Of a stretch of DNA of 27,932 bases, positions 8,069 through 14,757 are shown in pieces. Each line of letters opens with the position of its first letter. The stretch's first letter is position 1. The notes under the pieces are model-generated. The model had not been told where the DNA came from. It searched no databases and saw only the letters and a program-made list of their open reading frames with translations. A program made the translations under genes and the position numbers. The stretch is from a virus: IMG/VR virus record IMGVR_UViG_3300045941_000196, positions 1 to 27,932 of that record; one strand, written 5' to 3'.

Positions 8069-8585
8069 TCCTCTCCGCGTCGAGCTTGGCGGCGGCCCGC
8101 ACCCGTGCGAGGGGTTCGTGAACGTCGATTGGGCGCATGCAACCGACAAGCGATGCAAGATCGACCTGCAGCGCGAGCCGCTGCCGTTCCCGGATCAATC
8201 GGTGGCCGAGCTCTACGCCGCGCATGTGTTCGAGCACCTTGACCCGTTCAACTTCGTTTTGTGCGAGATCGTCCGCGTCTGCCGGCTGGGGACGCGCGTC
8301 GAGATTCGGTCGCCGCACTGGCTATCACAGATGGCGATGTGCGGAGGTCACAAGCACGTCATCAGCCCGCGGCAGGTCGCCAACTGGGTCGGACCGTGGT
8401 GCCATGATTGGTTCCCACAGTGTGCGCGACGCCTGAAACTTGTGTCCGAAGAACACATGCCGGAGACGGCGATAGAGGAAGCTCGCACGCTGCATACTGG
8501 CTGGTCCGACGAGCAACTGATGCGATTCGTGCCCGGCTGTGCGCACGAATCCCGTTACGTTTTTGAGGTGGTATCCAACGAATGA
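8055..8585 (+). CDS. SAM-dependent methyltransferase, copy 2
   Basis: The 176-residue protein overlaps the end of copy 1 by 14 bases. The SAM motif is intact: V-E-L-G-G-G-P-H-P-C-E-G-F-V-N-V-D, the usual pattern of short class I methyltransferases. L-P-F-P-D-Q-S-V-A-E-L-Y-A-A-H-V-F-E-H-L and E-I-V-R-V-C-R follow. Tandem placement and shared sequence with copy 1 indicate a local duplication. It ends with an ATGA overlap into the oxygenase gene, so the whole set is one transcript. Substrate not predictable from sequence. Confidence 0.8.
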   Translation: MSWPDPLRVELGGGPHPCEGFVNVDWAHATDKRCKIDLQREPLPFPDQSVAELYAAHVFEHLDPFNFVLCEIVRVCRLGTRVEIRSPHWLSQMAMCGGHKHVISPRQVANWVGPWCHDWFPQCARRLKLVSEEHMPETAIEEARTLHTGWSDEQLMRFVPGCAHESRYVFEVVSNE

Positions 8586-9229
8586 ACCTGCGTGTCATGG
8601 ATGGCGTTTTCGATCCCCAGCTGGTGCGAGCGGCTGCGGCTGCGTGGCCCGAAGATAGTCCGGCGTGGCATGTGTACGATTCGCCGCTGGAACGGAAGCG
8701 AGCATTAAACGTGTGGGCTGAAATGGGCGAGCCGTGCCGGGCTCTCTTGCGGGAATTGCTCGCCTTCCCCGCATGGGAACCTCTCGGGCTGGATCGCTTG
8801 CAACCGGACACGACGCTTTGGGGCGCCGGCTTGCACGAGCTGCCGGACGGCGGGCACCTCGACGTACACCTCGATAGCGACCGGCATCGGCTCTGCGGGT
8901 ACGAGCGTCGGGCGAATGCGATCCTATTCCTCAACGAGTGGTGGCCGGCGGCCCGCGGCGGCACTCTGGAATTCTGGAATACCGGCCTGAGCTGGTGCGA
9001 GGCTTCGATTGTGCCGCGATTCAATCGGCTTGTTCTCTTCGAGGTGACGGACACAAGCTATCACGGGAACCCGAATCCTGTGCGATCCGAAGAACCGCGG
9101 CGGACGTTAGCAGCCTACTGGTGGGGACTGCCGCGAGGCGAGGGCAAACGCTCACGGGCGTCGTTCGTCGGCATCAACGGTGAGGCTGATCCCAACAAGG
9201 AAGCAATGCGAAGGGAGCGGGCGCAATGA
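8582..9229 (+). CDS. 2-oxoglutarate/Fe(II) oxygenase, prolyl 4-hydroxylase-like
   Basis: The 215-residue protein fits the 2OG-FeII_Oxy_3 family (P4H type). The iron ligands are likely H96 and D98 within G-H-L-D-V-H-L-D (H92/D94 is the alternative), and the distal H161 in S-Y-H-G-N-P. R173 or R174 would hold 2-oxoglutarate. Between them lie the expected R-R-A-N-A-I-L-F-L-N and G-G-T-L-E-F-W strands. Family members hydroxylate peptides or small molecules. Neighbours suggest action on a sugar or a virion protein. The start ATG 8582 is part of an ATGA overlap. Confidence 0.85.
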   Translation: MNLRVMDGVFDPQLVRAAAAAWPEDSPAWHVYDSPLERKRALNVWAEMGEPCRALLRELLAFPAWEPLGLDRLQPDTTLWGAGLHELPDGGHLDVHLDSDRHRLCGYERRANAILFLNEWWPAARGGTLEFWNTGLSWCEASIVPRFNRLVLFEVTDTSYHGNPNPVRSEEPRRTLAAYWWGLPRGEGKRSRASFVGINGEADPNKEAMRRERAQ

Positions 9230-10014
9230 GACGGATAGCAATTTTCCAGGGCGCCAGGCTGGCATCGAGCCGGCTGCCGCTCAAACTGCTGGAGCGCGTC
9301 GGCGAGCATCGGCTGATCGACAGCGGACTGCAATTGCTGGTGCGCGTCCGCGAGGCGACCGGGGCCGTGCCGATCCTGGGGGTGCCGGAAGAGGATGCGC
9401 CGCTGCGCGAGGCTGCCGCCGCTCACGGCATCGAGGTTGTCACGGCGCCATCGACCGGAGTGTATGCGACCGCCTTCGGACCGGCTCGCGCATCGCTGGA
9501 GCGCCGCTTCGACTGGCTCATCAACGGCAACTTCCTGTGCCGCCCCTTTCTCTCCGTCCAGACCGTTGCGCGGATCGTGCAGCATGCGCAGGTTGCGGAG
9601 AAACCATTTCTCACTGCCGACGCTTTTTGCGGCATCATTTGGGACGAGACGGGCCGCGCCGTCGTCGGCGCCGGCAAGACAAGCAACACGGTGACGAACC
9701 CGATCGCCTACGTCGCGAATCACTTAGCCGACGGCATTCCGGCGTCGATCCTTGGCCTGGACGAAGAGACGGCGGCCGCGGTGCCAGTGGCGCTGCCGAT
9801 TGCCGAGCATGACCGAATCGACATCGACACGCTGGCCGACCTGCATCGTGCGCGGCAAGTGAGCTTGGGCCGACTGGAAACGCTCGCCGCCCTCGTGGCC
9901 GAATCGTGCCCGTTCGAGGTCGAGGAGATCGCCGCGCTGGATTCTGTGCCGGGCCTGGTCAAGTGGCTGCTCGGTCGTATGCACCGTCTGCAGCGGCGGG
10001 AATTGGAGCGTTGA
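9226..10014 (+). CDS. Cytidylyltransferase-like protein (SpsF / CMP-sugar synthetase family), copy 1
   Basis: The 262-residue protein has the nucleotide-binding loop of CTP_transf_3 proteins at residues 5-20 (F-Q-G-A-R-L-A-S-S-R-L-P-L-K). Near the C-terminus it has I-D-I-D-T-L-A-D-L (198-206), like the closing motif of NeuA/SpsF enzymes. These enzymes activate acidic sugars as CMP derivatives. The usual acidic G-D-x-P metal site appears instead as N-G-N-F-L-C-R-P-F (100-108), so activity or substrate may differ. About 50 extra C-terminal residues are absent from the paralogue at 13599. ATGA links it to the upstream oxygenase. Confidence 0.78.
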   Translation: MRRIAIFQGARLASSRLPLKLLERVGEHRLIDSGLQLLVRVREATGAVPILGVPEEDAPLREAAAAHGIEVVTAPSTGVYATAFGPARASLERRFDWLINGNFLCRPFLSVQTVARIVQHAQVAEKPFLTADAFCGIIWDETGRAVVGAGKTSNTVTNPIAYVANHLADGIPASILGLDEETAAAVPVALPIAEHDRIDIDTLADLHRARQVSLGRLETLAALVAESCPFEVEEIAALDSVPGLVKWLLGRMHRLQRRELER

Positions 10015-10017
10015 CAC

Positions 10018-10629
10018 ATGAGCGGCGAAATGATCGCTCAGCTAAAGGAAAGGGCCGTGCGGGCGTCGCTGCTGGCGTTGCCGCGCCCGTCGGTACTGTA
10101 CGTCTCGCGCGGGCCATTCCGCGGCTTCGCCAATCGCCTGCGATCCTGTTTCGATGCCGTCGCGACCGTAAACGAGGCCAGCAACGATGTGGCCGGGCCG
10201 ATTGACTTTGGATTCTTCAAGGATGTGGAGACTCTGGAACGCGCCCGGCCTTCATGGGACCGGATCGCTCGTTTTATTTGCCCGGAAGATCTGGGCATCG
10301 ACGACCGGCCCGGCGGGGTTCACCCAGCCGAATTGGGTGTGCCGCGATTGACAACGTACTCGCCGTCCTTTCTCGCCGGCAAGGCCGAGGCGATCAATGC
10401 GGCGGTTGAGGCCGACCAGATCGCATGCACCTACACCGTCGGCGCCGGCCTGCACTGGCTCGCCCTGCATGGCGGCTTCCGCGGCATCTACTGCATCGGC
10501 AATGAAGACGATGAAGACGGCTTCGTTCTCGACACCTACTGGCATCCGATCTGGTGCCTGCAACTGACGGCACGAGCGGTGCGAAAGAAGTTGGGAACGG
10601 TCGTCAGGTTTTGGAGGCCGGGGGAATGA
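10018..10629 (+). CDS. Putative GT42/DUF115-like glycosyltransferase, copy 1
   Basis: The 203-residue protein is a paralogue of the one at 12263. Both have an N-terminal nucleotide-binding-like strand and loop (V-L-Y-V-S-R-G-P-F here) about 20 residues before D-A-V-A-T-V-N. Both then have G-P-I-D and a later G-A-G-L-H-W-L-A-L-H-G-G-F-R-G-I-Y-C-I-G. This layout resembles GT42 sialyltransferases and MptE/DUF115 proteins (G-x-G...N...S-G...G...I-x-L-x-G-x-D). The assignment is inference from pattern. Lying 3 bases after a CMP-sugar synthetase-like gene supports a CMP-sugar-using transferase. Its last 26 bases overlap a convergent minus-strand gene. Confidence 0.6.
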   Translation: MSGEMIAQLKERAVRASLLALPRPSVLYVSRGPFRGFANRLRSCFDAVATVNEASNDVAGPIDFGFFKDVETLERARPSWDRIARFICPEDLGIDDRPGGVHPAELGVPRLTTYSPSFLAGKAEAINAAVEADQIACTYTVGAGLHWLALHGGFRGIYCIGNEDDEDGFVLDTYWHPIWCLQLTARAVRKKLGTVVRFWRPGE

Positions 10630-10780
10630 CGGGCGCTTGTGTAACGCCGGTGCCATTGCAGGCAGAGCACTTCGGCATGATGGGGGCGCCGAAGAGCGCA
10701 ATGCTAACGGCCGTGCTCCATACGCAGCCGGTTCCGTTGCATCGTTCGCATGGCGCCGACTCGGTGGGTTGCATGGTCAT
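10604..10780 (-). CDS. 58-residue protein with two DnaJ-type CxxCxGxG motifs
   Basis: Reading from ATG 10780 to TGA 10604, the protein contains C-E-R-C-N-G-T-G (11-18) and C-S-A-C-N-G-T-G (38-45). This is the pair of half-sites that together bind one zinc ion in the DnaJ cysteine-rich domain. The start follows the stop of the upstream membrane-protein gene by 9 bases that contain GGAG. It is the last gene of the pseudopilin cassette and its end overlaps the convergent gene at 10629. No J-domain is present. A role as a small zinc-dependent chaperone or protein-binding module is a guess. Confidence 0.72.
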   Translation of the reverse strand: MTMQPTESAPCERCNGTGCVWSTAVSIALFGAPIMPKCSACNGTGVTQAPVIPPASKT

Positions 10781-10789
10781 TTTCTCCGG

Positions 10790-10978
10790 TCAATCCCAAG
10801 TGCTGCCTTCGCTGGGCCAGCCGCGATACCACGCGATGAGATTGACGGTGACGGCGAAAGCGACAAACAGGATGGCCGTGCCGCAAACAAGAAAAACGCC
10901 GTCCCAGAAACCAGCCTGGGGCTGCTGGGAATTGTCCGGGCCGGTTGCGGCGATCCAGAGCAGGAGCAGGACGTGCAT
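10790..10978 (-). CDS. Small membrane protein of the pseudopilin cassette
   Basis: The 62-residue protein starts at ATG 10978, two bases after the preceding stop. Residues 1-12 are hydrophobic (M-H-V-L-L-L-L-W-I-A-A). A clear transmembrane helix follows at about 27-48 (V-F-L-V-C-G-T-A-I-L-F-V-A-F-A-V), ending in a short charged tail. It may span the membrane twice, or have a cleaved signal and one span. I do not recognise a family. Cassette membership suggests a part in exporting or anchoring the pseudopilin-like protein. Confidence 0.65.
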   Translation of the reverse strand: MHVLLLLWIAATGPDNSQQPQAGFWDGVFLVCGTAILFVAFAVTVNLIAWYRGWPSEGSTWD

Positions 10979-10980
10979 CG

Positions 10981-11256
10981 CTATTTCCTCCGATCCATCT
11001 CCTGCTGCACCTTCACGAGCGCATAGGGCAGCGAGGAATCGCGAGCAGTTGCGGCATCATCGTAGAGGCGGGCAATGAGCCGAACACGCAACGAGATTAA
11101 CTCATTATCCGAGAGGTTTCGCACGTTGATGCGCAGCCCGTCGTCAAACGCCCCCGGATCGCGGAGGACGAAAACCGGACTATTCGCCGGCTGCCAACGG
11201 TGCGCAACTACAGCGACGGCTAAGAATGCCAGCGCCATCAATAGCGACTTACTCAT
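10981..11256 (-). CDS. Exported or membrane-anchored small protein of the pseudopilin cassette
   Basis: I chose ATG 11256 (91 residues) over 11277 because it overlaps the pseudopilin stop by 8 bases, typical of coupled genes. The N-terminus [19 protein letters not shown] is a signal peptide or anchor. The mature part has beta-type repeats ([29 protein letters not shown]) and a charged helix at the end. No family recognised. It may partner the pseudopilin on the cell surface. Confidence 0.65.
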   Translation of the reverse strand: MSKSLLMALAFLAVAVVAHRWQPANSPVFVLRDPGAFDDGLRINVRNLSDNELISLRVRLIARLYDDAATARDSSLPYALVKVQQEMDRRK

Positions 11257-12130
11257 AGACCGGAACTTGAGATCCATCGTTGTAAGCCCAAAGCAAGAGA
11301 AGCGTCGCGCTGGGGATGTTCGTTGCCATCCCCTTCACCGCGCCGTCCGCCATCAGGACGTTGCAGACGGTAACGTGCGCCGCGCCGTGCAAGGTGCCCA
11401 TGTCGCCGTCAGCCATCCCGGCAGCGCCGCCCGCCGAACCAATGGTGTCGGTATAGGCGGCAGCCTTGTCCGTTCGGAGATACAGGGGGCAGCGGAAACG
11501 GTCAAGGTAGTTCGGCACGGCGACCATCGCGGCGTTCAGCGTGGTGCCGCTCGCCGTGGCGTTCCAGCCGACATCGTAGGCGACCGGGACTGGCCGCGCG
11601 GAAGTCGCGTAATCGCTCGGCGGCATTCCCTTCTCGGCGAGCATGAGCGTGTAGCTGAGTCCGTCCCGAACGCGATCGTAGCCAACCGCTGTCGTGTGCG
11701 AGCCGTTGGACTGCCCGAAGAGGATCGAGTTACCGATGCCGCCGGTGAAAGAGACTGGATGCTGCGCGCCTGCATAATCGGCATAGGGGTAGTTCACGCC
11801 GCTGCGACGGCTGGGACAGAGAAACGACCTCACCGCTGCGGCAGTGCTCGGCGTCTGCGACCAGCCGAGCGAATGAGCCGGCGGCTCGCCCATCTGCTCC
11901 AGGATCACGCCGTAGAACGACGTGCCGGCGTTCCAATCGAACGGGAATCGCAAGGCGCTCGTGTGGTAGGCGTGCAGGGCGATGCCGACGTTTCGCAGGT
12001 TGTTGGCGCAAGTGGAGCGGTTCGCGGCCTCGCGGACCTTCTGCACGGCCGGCATCAAGAGCGCCATGAGGATTGCGATGATGGCGATGACTACCAGGAG
12101 TTCGATGAGCGTAAAGGCGCGGCGTTTCAT
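11249..12130 (-). CDS. DUF1559 / H-X9-DG pseudopilin-like protein
   Basis: The 293-residue protein opens with a type IV prepilin leader: M-K-R-R-A then [10 protein letters not shown]. Prepilin peptidase would cut after A5, leaving F as residue 1 and Glu as residue 5. The N-terminal helix continues to about residue 35 and leads into R-E-A-A-N-R-S-T-C-x-N-N-L-R-N, the signature of DUF1559 (SBP_bac_10). The C-terminus carries H-X9-DG (H252, D262-G263). These proteins occur in dozens of copies in planctomycete genomes and are thought to build surface fibres. An SD (AGGAG, 9 bases before ATG) and a promoter at 12179-12207 precede it. Confidence 0.95.
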   Translation of the reverse strand: MKRRAFTLIELLVVIAIIAILMALLMPAVQKVREAANRSTCANNLRNVGIALHAYHTSALRFPFDWNAGTSFYGVILEQMGEPPAHSLGWSQTPSTAAAVRSFLCPSRRSGVNYPYADYAGAQHPVSFTGGIGNSILFGQSNGSHTTAVGYDRVRDGLSYTLMLAEKGMPPSDYATSARPVPVAYDVGWNATASGTTLNAAMVAVPNYLDRFRCPLYLRTDKAAAYTDTIGSAGGAAGMADGDMGTLHGAAHVTVCNVLMADGAVKGMATNIPSATLLLLWAYNDGSQVPVYE

Positions 12131-12178
12131 GGTTTGCGTCTCCTGTCAGCTGGCGAACGTGTTATTTGCTCCGGCAAG

Positions 12179-12207
12179 ATGATAGGGCAGCGGACGGGGC
12201 TCTGCAA
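12179..12207 (-). promoter_or_regulatory. Sigma70-like promoter of the pseudopilin cassette
   Basis: On the minus strand TTGCAG (12207-12202) and TATCAT (12184-12179) are 17 bases apart, matching 4/6 and 5/6 of the consensus. The predicted start of transcription is some 40 bases upstream of the pseudopilin ATG. No other promoter is needed to express the four minus-strand genes. Confidence 0.6.
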
Positions 12208-12212
12208 GCATT

Positions 12213-12240
12213 TCGGCCACCGTTGGCCGAGATTTTATTC
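12213..12240 (+). terminator. Possible intrinsic terminator (plus strand) beside the cassette promoter
   Basis: TCGGCCA (12213-12219) and TGGCCGA (12224-12230) form a perfect 7-bp stem with a 4-base loop, followed by GATTTTATT. On the plus strand this is a plausible weak terminator that would stop transcripts running antisense through the cassette. It could also be an operator or an insertion scar next to the promoter. Confidence 0.4.
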
Positions 12241-12262
12241 GTAGGCAGTTGGGGTGACACGG

Positions 12263-12871
12263 ATGTCGTCTCTTCCCGAGCTAATCGCCAGGCGCAGTAC
12301 GGCGCTCTTCGTCGCCACCGGCTCGTCCAACGAGCGCGTCCGCGACTGGCTGCGCCACTTCGACACCGTTGCCACGCACAATCAGGCGGTTCTCGCCGTC
12401 CCCGGCCCGATCGACTACGCCACGTTTCTCTCCTCAGACATGGCCCTTCTCTGCCAGGGCGAATTCCAGCGGATCAAATGCTTCCTCTGCTCCCTCCCAT
12501 TCGGCCGCCAGCCGTGGGATTTCGGTATCCCCGCTGATCGCGCGGTGACGTTCGATCGCGGGCCAGGTGGCATCGCGCGCGCGTCTGCCGACCGCTGCAT
12601 CGGTGAGACGGACACGATTTGGATGGGCGAGGGCGCGGCTTGCACGATTCACCTGCTCGCCAAGCTCGGCTTACAGTGGGTCTTCTGCCTTGGGCACTCT
12701 GACCGGGACGGCAAGGTGCCGGAAGCATATGTCCGGTCGCGCACGGCTTGCGAGGTCGCGGCTGATGCGGTCGAGAAGCGGCACGGCTGCCGCGTCGTGT
12801 TCTGGATGCCAGAGCATACGCCGGAGAACTGGCGGACGCACCAGAAGCGGGGATTCTTGTTCGCGAGGTAG
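12263..12871 (+). CDS. Putative GT42/DUF115-like glycosyltransferase, copy 2
   Basis: ATG 12263 has GGGG 8 bases upstream; GTG 12254 in frame is the alternative. The 202-residue protein is a paralogue of the one at 10018. It has A-L-F-V-A-T-G-S-S-N near residue 14, F-D-T-V-A-T-H-N at 33-40, G-P-I-D at 48-51, and later G-A-A-C-T-I-H-L-L-A-K-L-G-L-Q-W-V-F-C-L-G with an acidic turn. The G-S-S...N pattern and late G-x-x-x-x-x-x-L-A-x-x-G resemble nucleotide-sugar transferases of the GT42/DUF115 type. The match is by pattern only. The next gene begins 2 bases after its stop. Confidence 0.6.
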   Translation: MSSLPELIARRSTALFVATGSSNERVRDWLRHFDTVATHNQAVLAVPGPIDYATFLSSDMALLCQGEFQRIKCFLCSLPFGRQPWDFGIPADRAVTFDRGPGGIARASADRCIGETDTIWMGEGAACTIHLLAKLGLQWVFCLGHSDRDGKVPEAYVRSRTACEVAADAVEKRHGCRVVFWMPEHTPENWRTHQKRGFLFAR

Positions 12872-12873
12872 GC

Positions 12874-13611
12874 ATGACGCTCGCCAGCGAATTCCGGGAG
12901 CAAGGCTACGTCCTTCTGCGCGGCATCTTCAGTGCCGCAGAAACGTCCAGCCTGCGCTTCGACTGCCAGTGCGTGCTCGCCAAGGATTCCGAGTTCGACT
13001 GCGACGATGGCAATTTCCGCATTGATCCGATCAACCGCGAAGACCGGCTGCGCGGCATTGCCTTCTACCCGCCGCTCCTGCAGGCGCTGCGCGACGTGCT
13101 CGGGCCGAAGCTGGCCTACATCCCGGAGCACTCGCTGCTCCGCGCCTACTACCGCGACGGCTTCCACCGCGATTCGCAGCAGTTCAACCTCTCGACGGGC
13201 AGGGATTCGATCTGGGCCGACTGTCTGCTCGCCCGCCCGGCGATCTACCTGCAGGCGAACCATGCGGTCCAGGGCGGCGGGCTCGACGTGATTCCCGGCA
13301 GTCATCGGGGAGAGACCTGCGCCACTCCCGTCACGATCTTCAACCAGCTGGGCGACGTGGTGCTGTTCCACCTGAACACGCTCCACCAGGCGACACCGAA
13401 GCTGGCCCCTCCCTCGATCGACAAAATCGCGATCTTCCTCGCCGTCGGGCCGGATGATGCCCACGCCCGCCAGTTTGCGAAGTACCTGACGGCGCACCAG
13501 ACGCGCTACACCGATTACATGCGGCCCTACAACCTTCGCGACGAAACGAAGATTCTCAGCGAACGCAATGGCGTGCGCTGGCTAACCGGAGGTGAGCAAT
13601 GCGACGCATAG
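12874..13611 (+). CDS. Phytanoyl-CoA dioxygenase (PhyH)-like 2OG/Fe(II) oxygenase
   Basis: The 245-residue protein begins with the PhyH-like F-R-E-Q-G-Y-V-L-L-R-G-I-F. The iron ligands are H98-x-D100 (F-H-R-D-S) and H171 (L-H-Q-A-T-P). G-G-G-L-D-V-I-P-G-S-H (134-144) is the family hallmark strand. The arginine that usually holds 2-oxoglutarate about 10-15 residues after the distal His is replaced by a lysine (K184, I-D-K-I-A-I-F), which is unusual. It is unrelated in sequence to the P4H-type oxygenase at 8582. Bacterial and phage relatives hydroxylate small molecules and sugars. Confidence 0.85.
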   Translation: MTLASEFREQGYVLLRGIFSAAETSSLRFDCQCVLAKDSEFDCDDGNFRIDPINREDRLRGIAFYPPLLQALRDVLGPKLAYIPEHSLLRAYYRDGFHRDSQQFNLSTGRDSIWADCLLARPAIYLQANHAVQGGGLDVIPGSHRGETCATPVTIFNQLGDVVLFHLNTLHQATPKLAPPSIDKIAIFLAVGPDDAHARQFAKYLTAHQTRYTDYMRPYNLRDETKILSERNGVRWLTGGEQCDA

Positions 13612-14276
13612 CGATCTTGCAAGGTGCGCGGCTGGGGTCGAGCCGGCTGCCGAACAAACTGCTGCAGTCCGTGGGGGGCATGACGCTGCTCGAAGGCGGT
13701 CTGCGCCGGCTGCGGGCGCTGGAAGAGGCGATCGGCGTGACCGCCCTGGTGGCCTGCTGCCAGGAAGACGGTGCGATCTGGGAAGCGGTCGCTGCGCACG
13801 GGCTCGAAACCGCGCGGATCACAAAACAGGCGGCCGCGGCAAACACCTGGGCCGACGCATTCGGCGCCCTGCGCGAGCCGCTGGCGCACCGATTTGACTG
13901 GCTCATCGACGGCAACTTCCTCTGCCGGCCGTTCCTATCCGTGGACACGATTCAGCGCATTGTCGAGCTGGCGCGCACGGCAACGCGGCCGCTGGTGACG
14001 GCAACCCTCGCCCGCCGCCTGGTGTGGAACCTCGACGGCGACCTGATTGCCGGCAGCGGGCAGACGGCCAATGGCGTCAGCAACCCGGAGAGCTACGTCG
14101 CCAATCACCTCGCCTACGTCATCCCGGCGATGATGCTGGGCAATGAGGAAGAGGCGGCGAGGGCCGTGCCGGTGGACGTGAAGCTGTCGCCGCTCGACCG
14201 AATCGACATCGACGATCAAGACGATCTGGACCTGGCTCGCCTCATTGGAAGGGACTATCTGTGCTCCTCGAAATAA
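13599..14276 (+). CDS. Cytidylyltransferase-like protein (SpsF / CMP-sugar synthetase family), copy 2
   Basis: The 225-residue protein is a close paralogue of the one at 9226. It shares the start M-R-R-I-A-I-x-Q-G-A-R-L-x-S-S-R-L-P-x-K, the core D-W-L-I-D-G-N-F-L-C-R-P-F-L-S (100-114) and the end D-R-I-D-I-D-D-Q-D-D-L. ATG 13599 is preceded by GGAGGTGA at about 5 bases and overlaps the oxygenase gene by 13 bases. Both copies replace the usual G-D-x-P metal site with G-N-F-L-C-R-P-F, so this is a property of the subfamily and not decay. Likely role: activation of a sugar as a CMP derivative. Confidence 0.78.
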   Translation: MRRIAILQGARLGSSRLPNKLLQSVGGMTLLEGGLRRLRALEEAIGVTALVACCQEDGAIWEAVAAHGLETARITKQAAAANTWADAFGALREPLAHRFDWLIDGNFLCRPFLSVDTIQRIVELARTATRPLVTATLARRLVWNLDGDLIAGSGQTANGVSNPESYVANHLAYVIPAMMLGNEEEAARAVPVDVKLSPLDRIDIDDQDDLDLARLIGRDYLCSSK

Positions 14277-14641
14277 TCCTGGAACATCGCGCTATGACCA
14301 ACCTCCTCGCCAAACTCCGTCCCGCCCTCATCGTCGCGGAGACCCTGCGCTGCTGGGGCGGCGAGCGGATCATGGATCACCACGTCGATACGCCGCAGCG
14401 CGACGCCTTGCAGGCGCTGCTCGATGCGACGGCGAACTACCTCGGCAATGCCGACCGGGATCTTCTGACGCCCCTCGGCGTGACGCTGCCCGTGCCGGAG
14501 ATGCCGAAGACGGCCGCATGGTTCCGGGCCGCGCGCGTGACGCTGACGGTCGCGGCGAAGAAGACGGACGTGCCGGCCTACGGCATCGGCGATGTGCAAC
14601 AGGCATTTGAGAAAGTCGTGCAGGAAGTGCGGCTGCCGTAA
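14261..14641 (+). CDS. Hypothetical protein closing the modification island
   Basis: The GTG at 14261 has a strong SD (GGAAGGG, about 7 bases away) and overlaps the previous gene by 16 bases. ATG 14294 is the alternative. The 126-residue protein is mostly helical, with A-L-I-V-A-E-T-L-R-C-W-G-G-E-R and regular charged heptads; no membrane segment. I do not recognise it. The intrinsic terminator at 14663 starts 22 bases after its stop, so it is the last gene of the long transcript that begins in the tail region. Confidence 0.65.
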   Translation: MLLEIILEHRAMTNLLAKLRPALIVAETLRCWGGERIMDHHVDTPQRDALQALLDATANYLGNADRDLLTPLGVTLPVPEMPKTAAWFRAARVTLTVAAKKTDVPAYGIGDVQQAFEKVVQEVRLP

Positions 14642-14662
14642 AAACACCTGCCCTCGGGGTGG

Positions 14663-14707
14663 CCCCTCGCCGAGCAAGCGCACCGCCGGCGAGGGGTTTC
14701 ATTGTTT
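14663..14707 (+). terminator. Intrinsic terminator after the modification island
   Basis: CCCCTCGCC (14663-14671) pairs perfectly with GGCGAGGGG (14688-14696) around a 16-base loop and is followed by TTTCATTGTTT. It lies 22 bases after the last island gene and directly before the next promoter. Confidence 0.7.
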
Positions 14708-14732
14708 ACATTTGCCCTCTGTATGTTAGAAT
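14705..14732 (+). promoter_or_regulatory. Strong sigma70-like promoter for the holin/peptidase/cytochrome block
   Basis: TTTACA (14705-14710) and TAGAAT (14727-14732) are 16 bases apart, each matching 5 of 6 consensus positions in locally AT-rich DNA. It sits immediately after the terminator and about 120 bases before ATG 14859, so it marks a separate transcription unit, probably a late or lysogenic one. Confidence 0.7.
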
Positions 14733-14757
14733 ACTGACGGTGCGCGAGCCGGAGAGG

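Noticed and set aside
11075-12244. 389-residue plus-strand ORF across the pseudopilin cassette
   Set aside because: The opposite strand encodes an unmistakable DUF1559 pseudopilin; the plus ORF is a GC-driven shadow.
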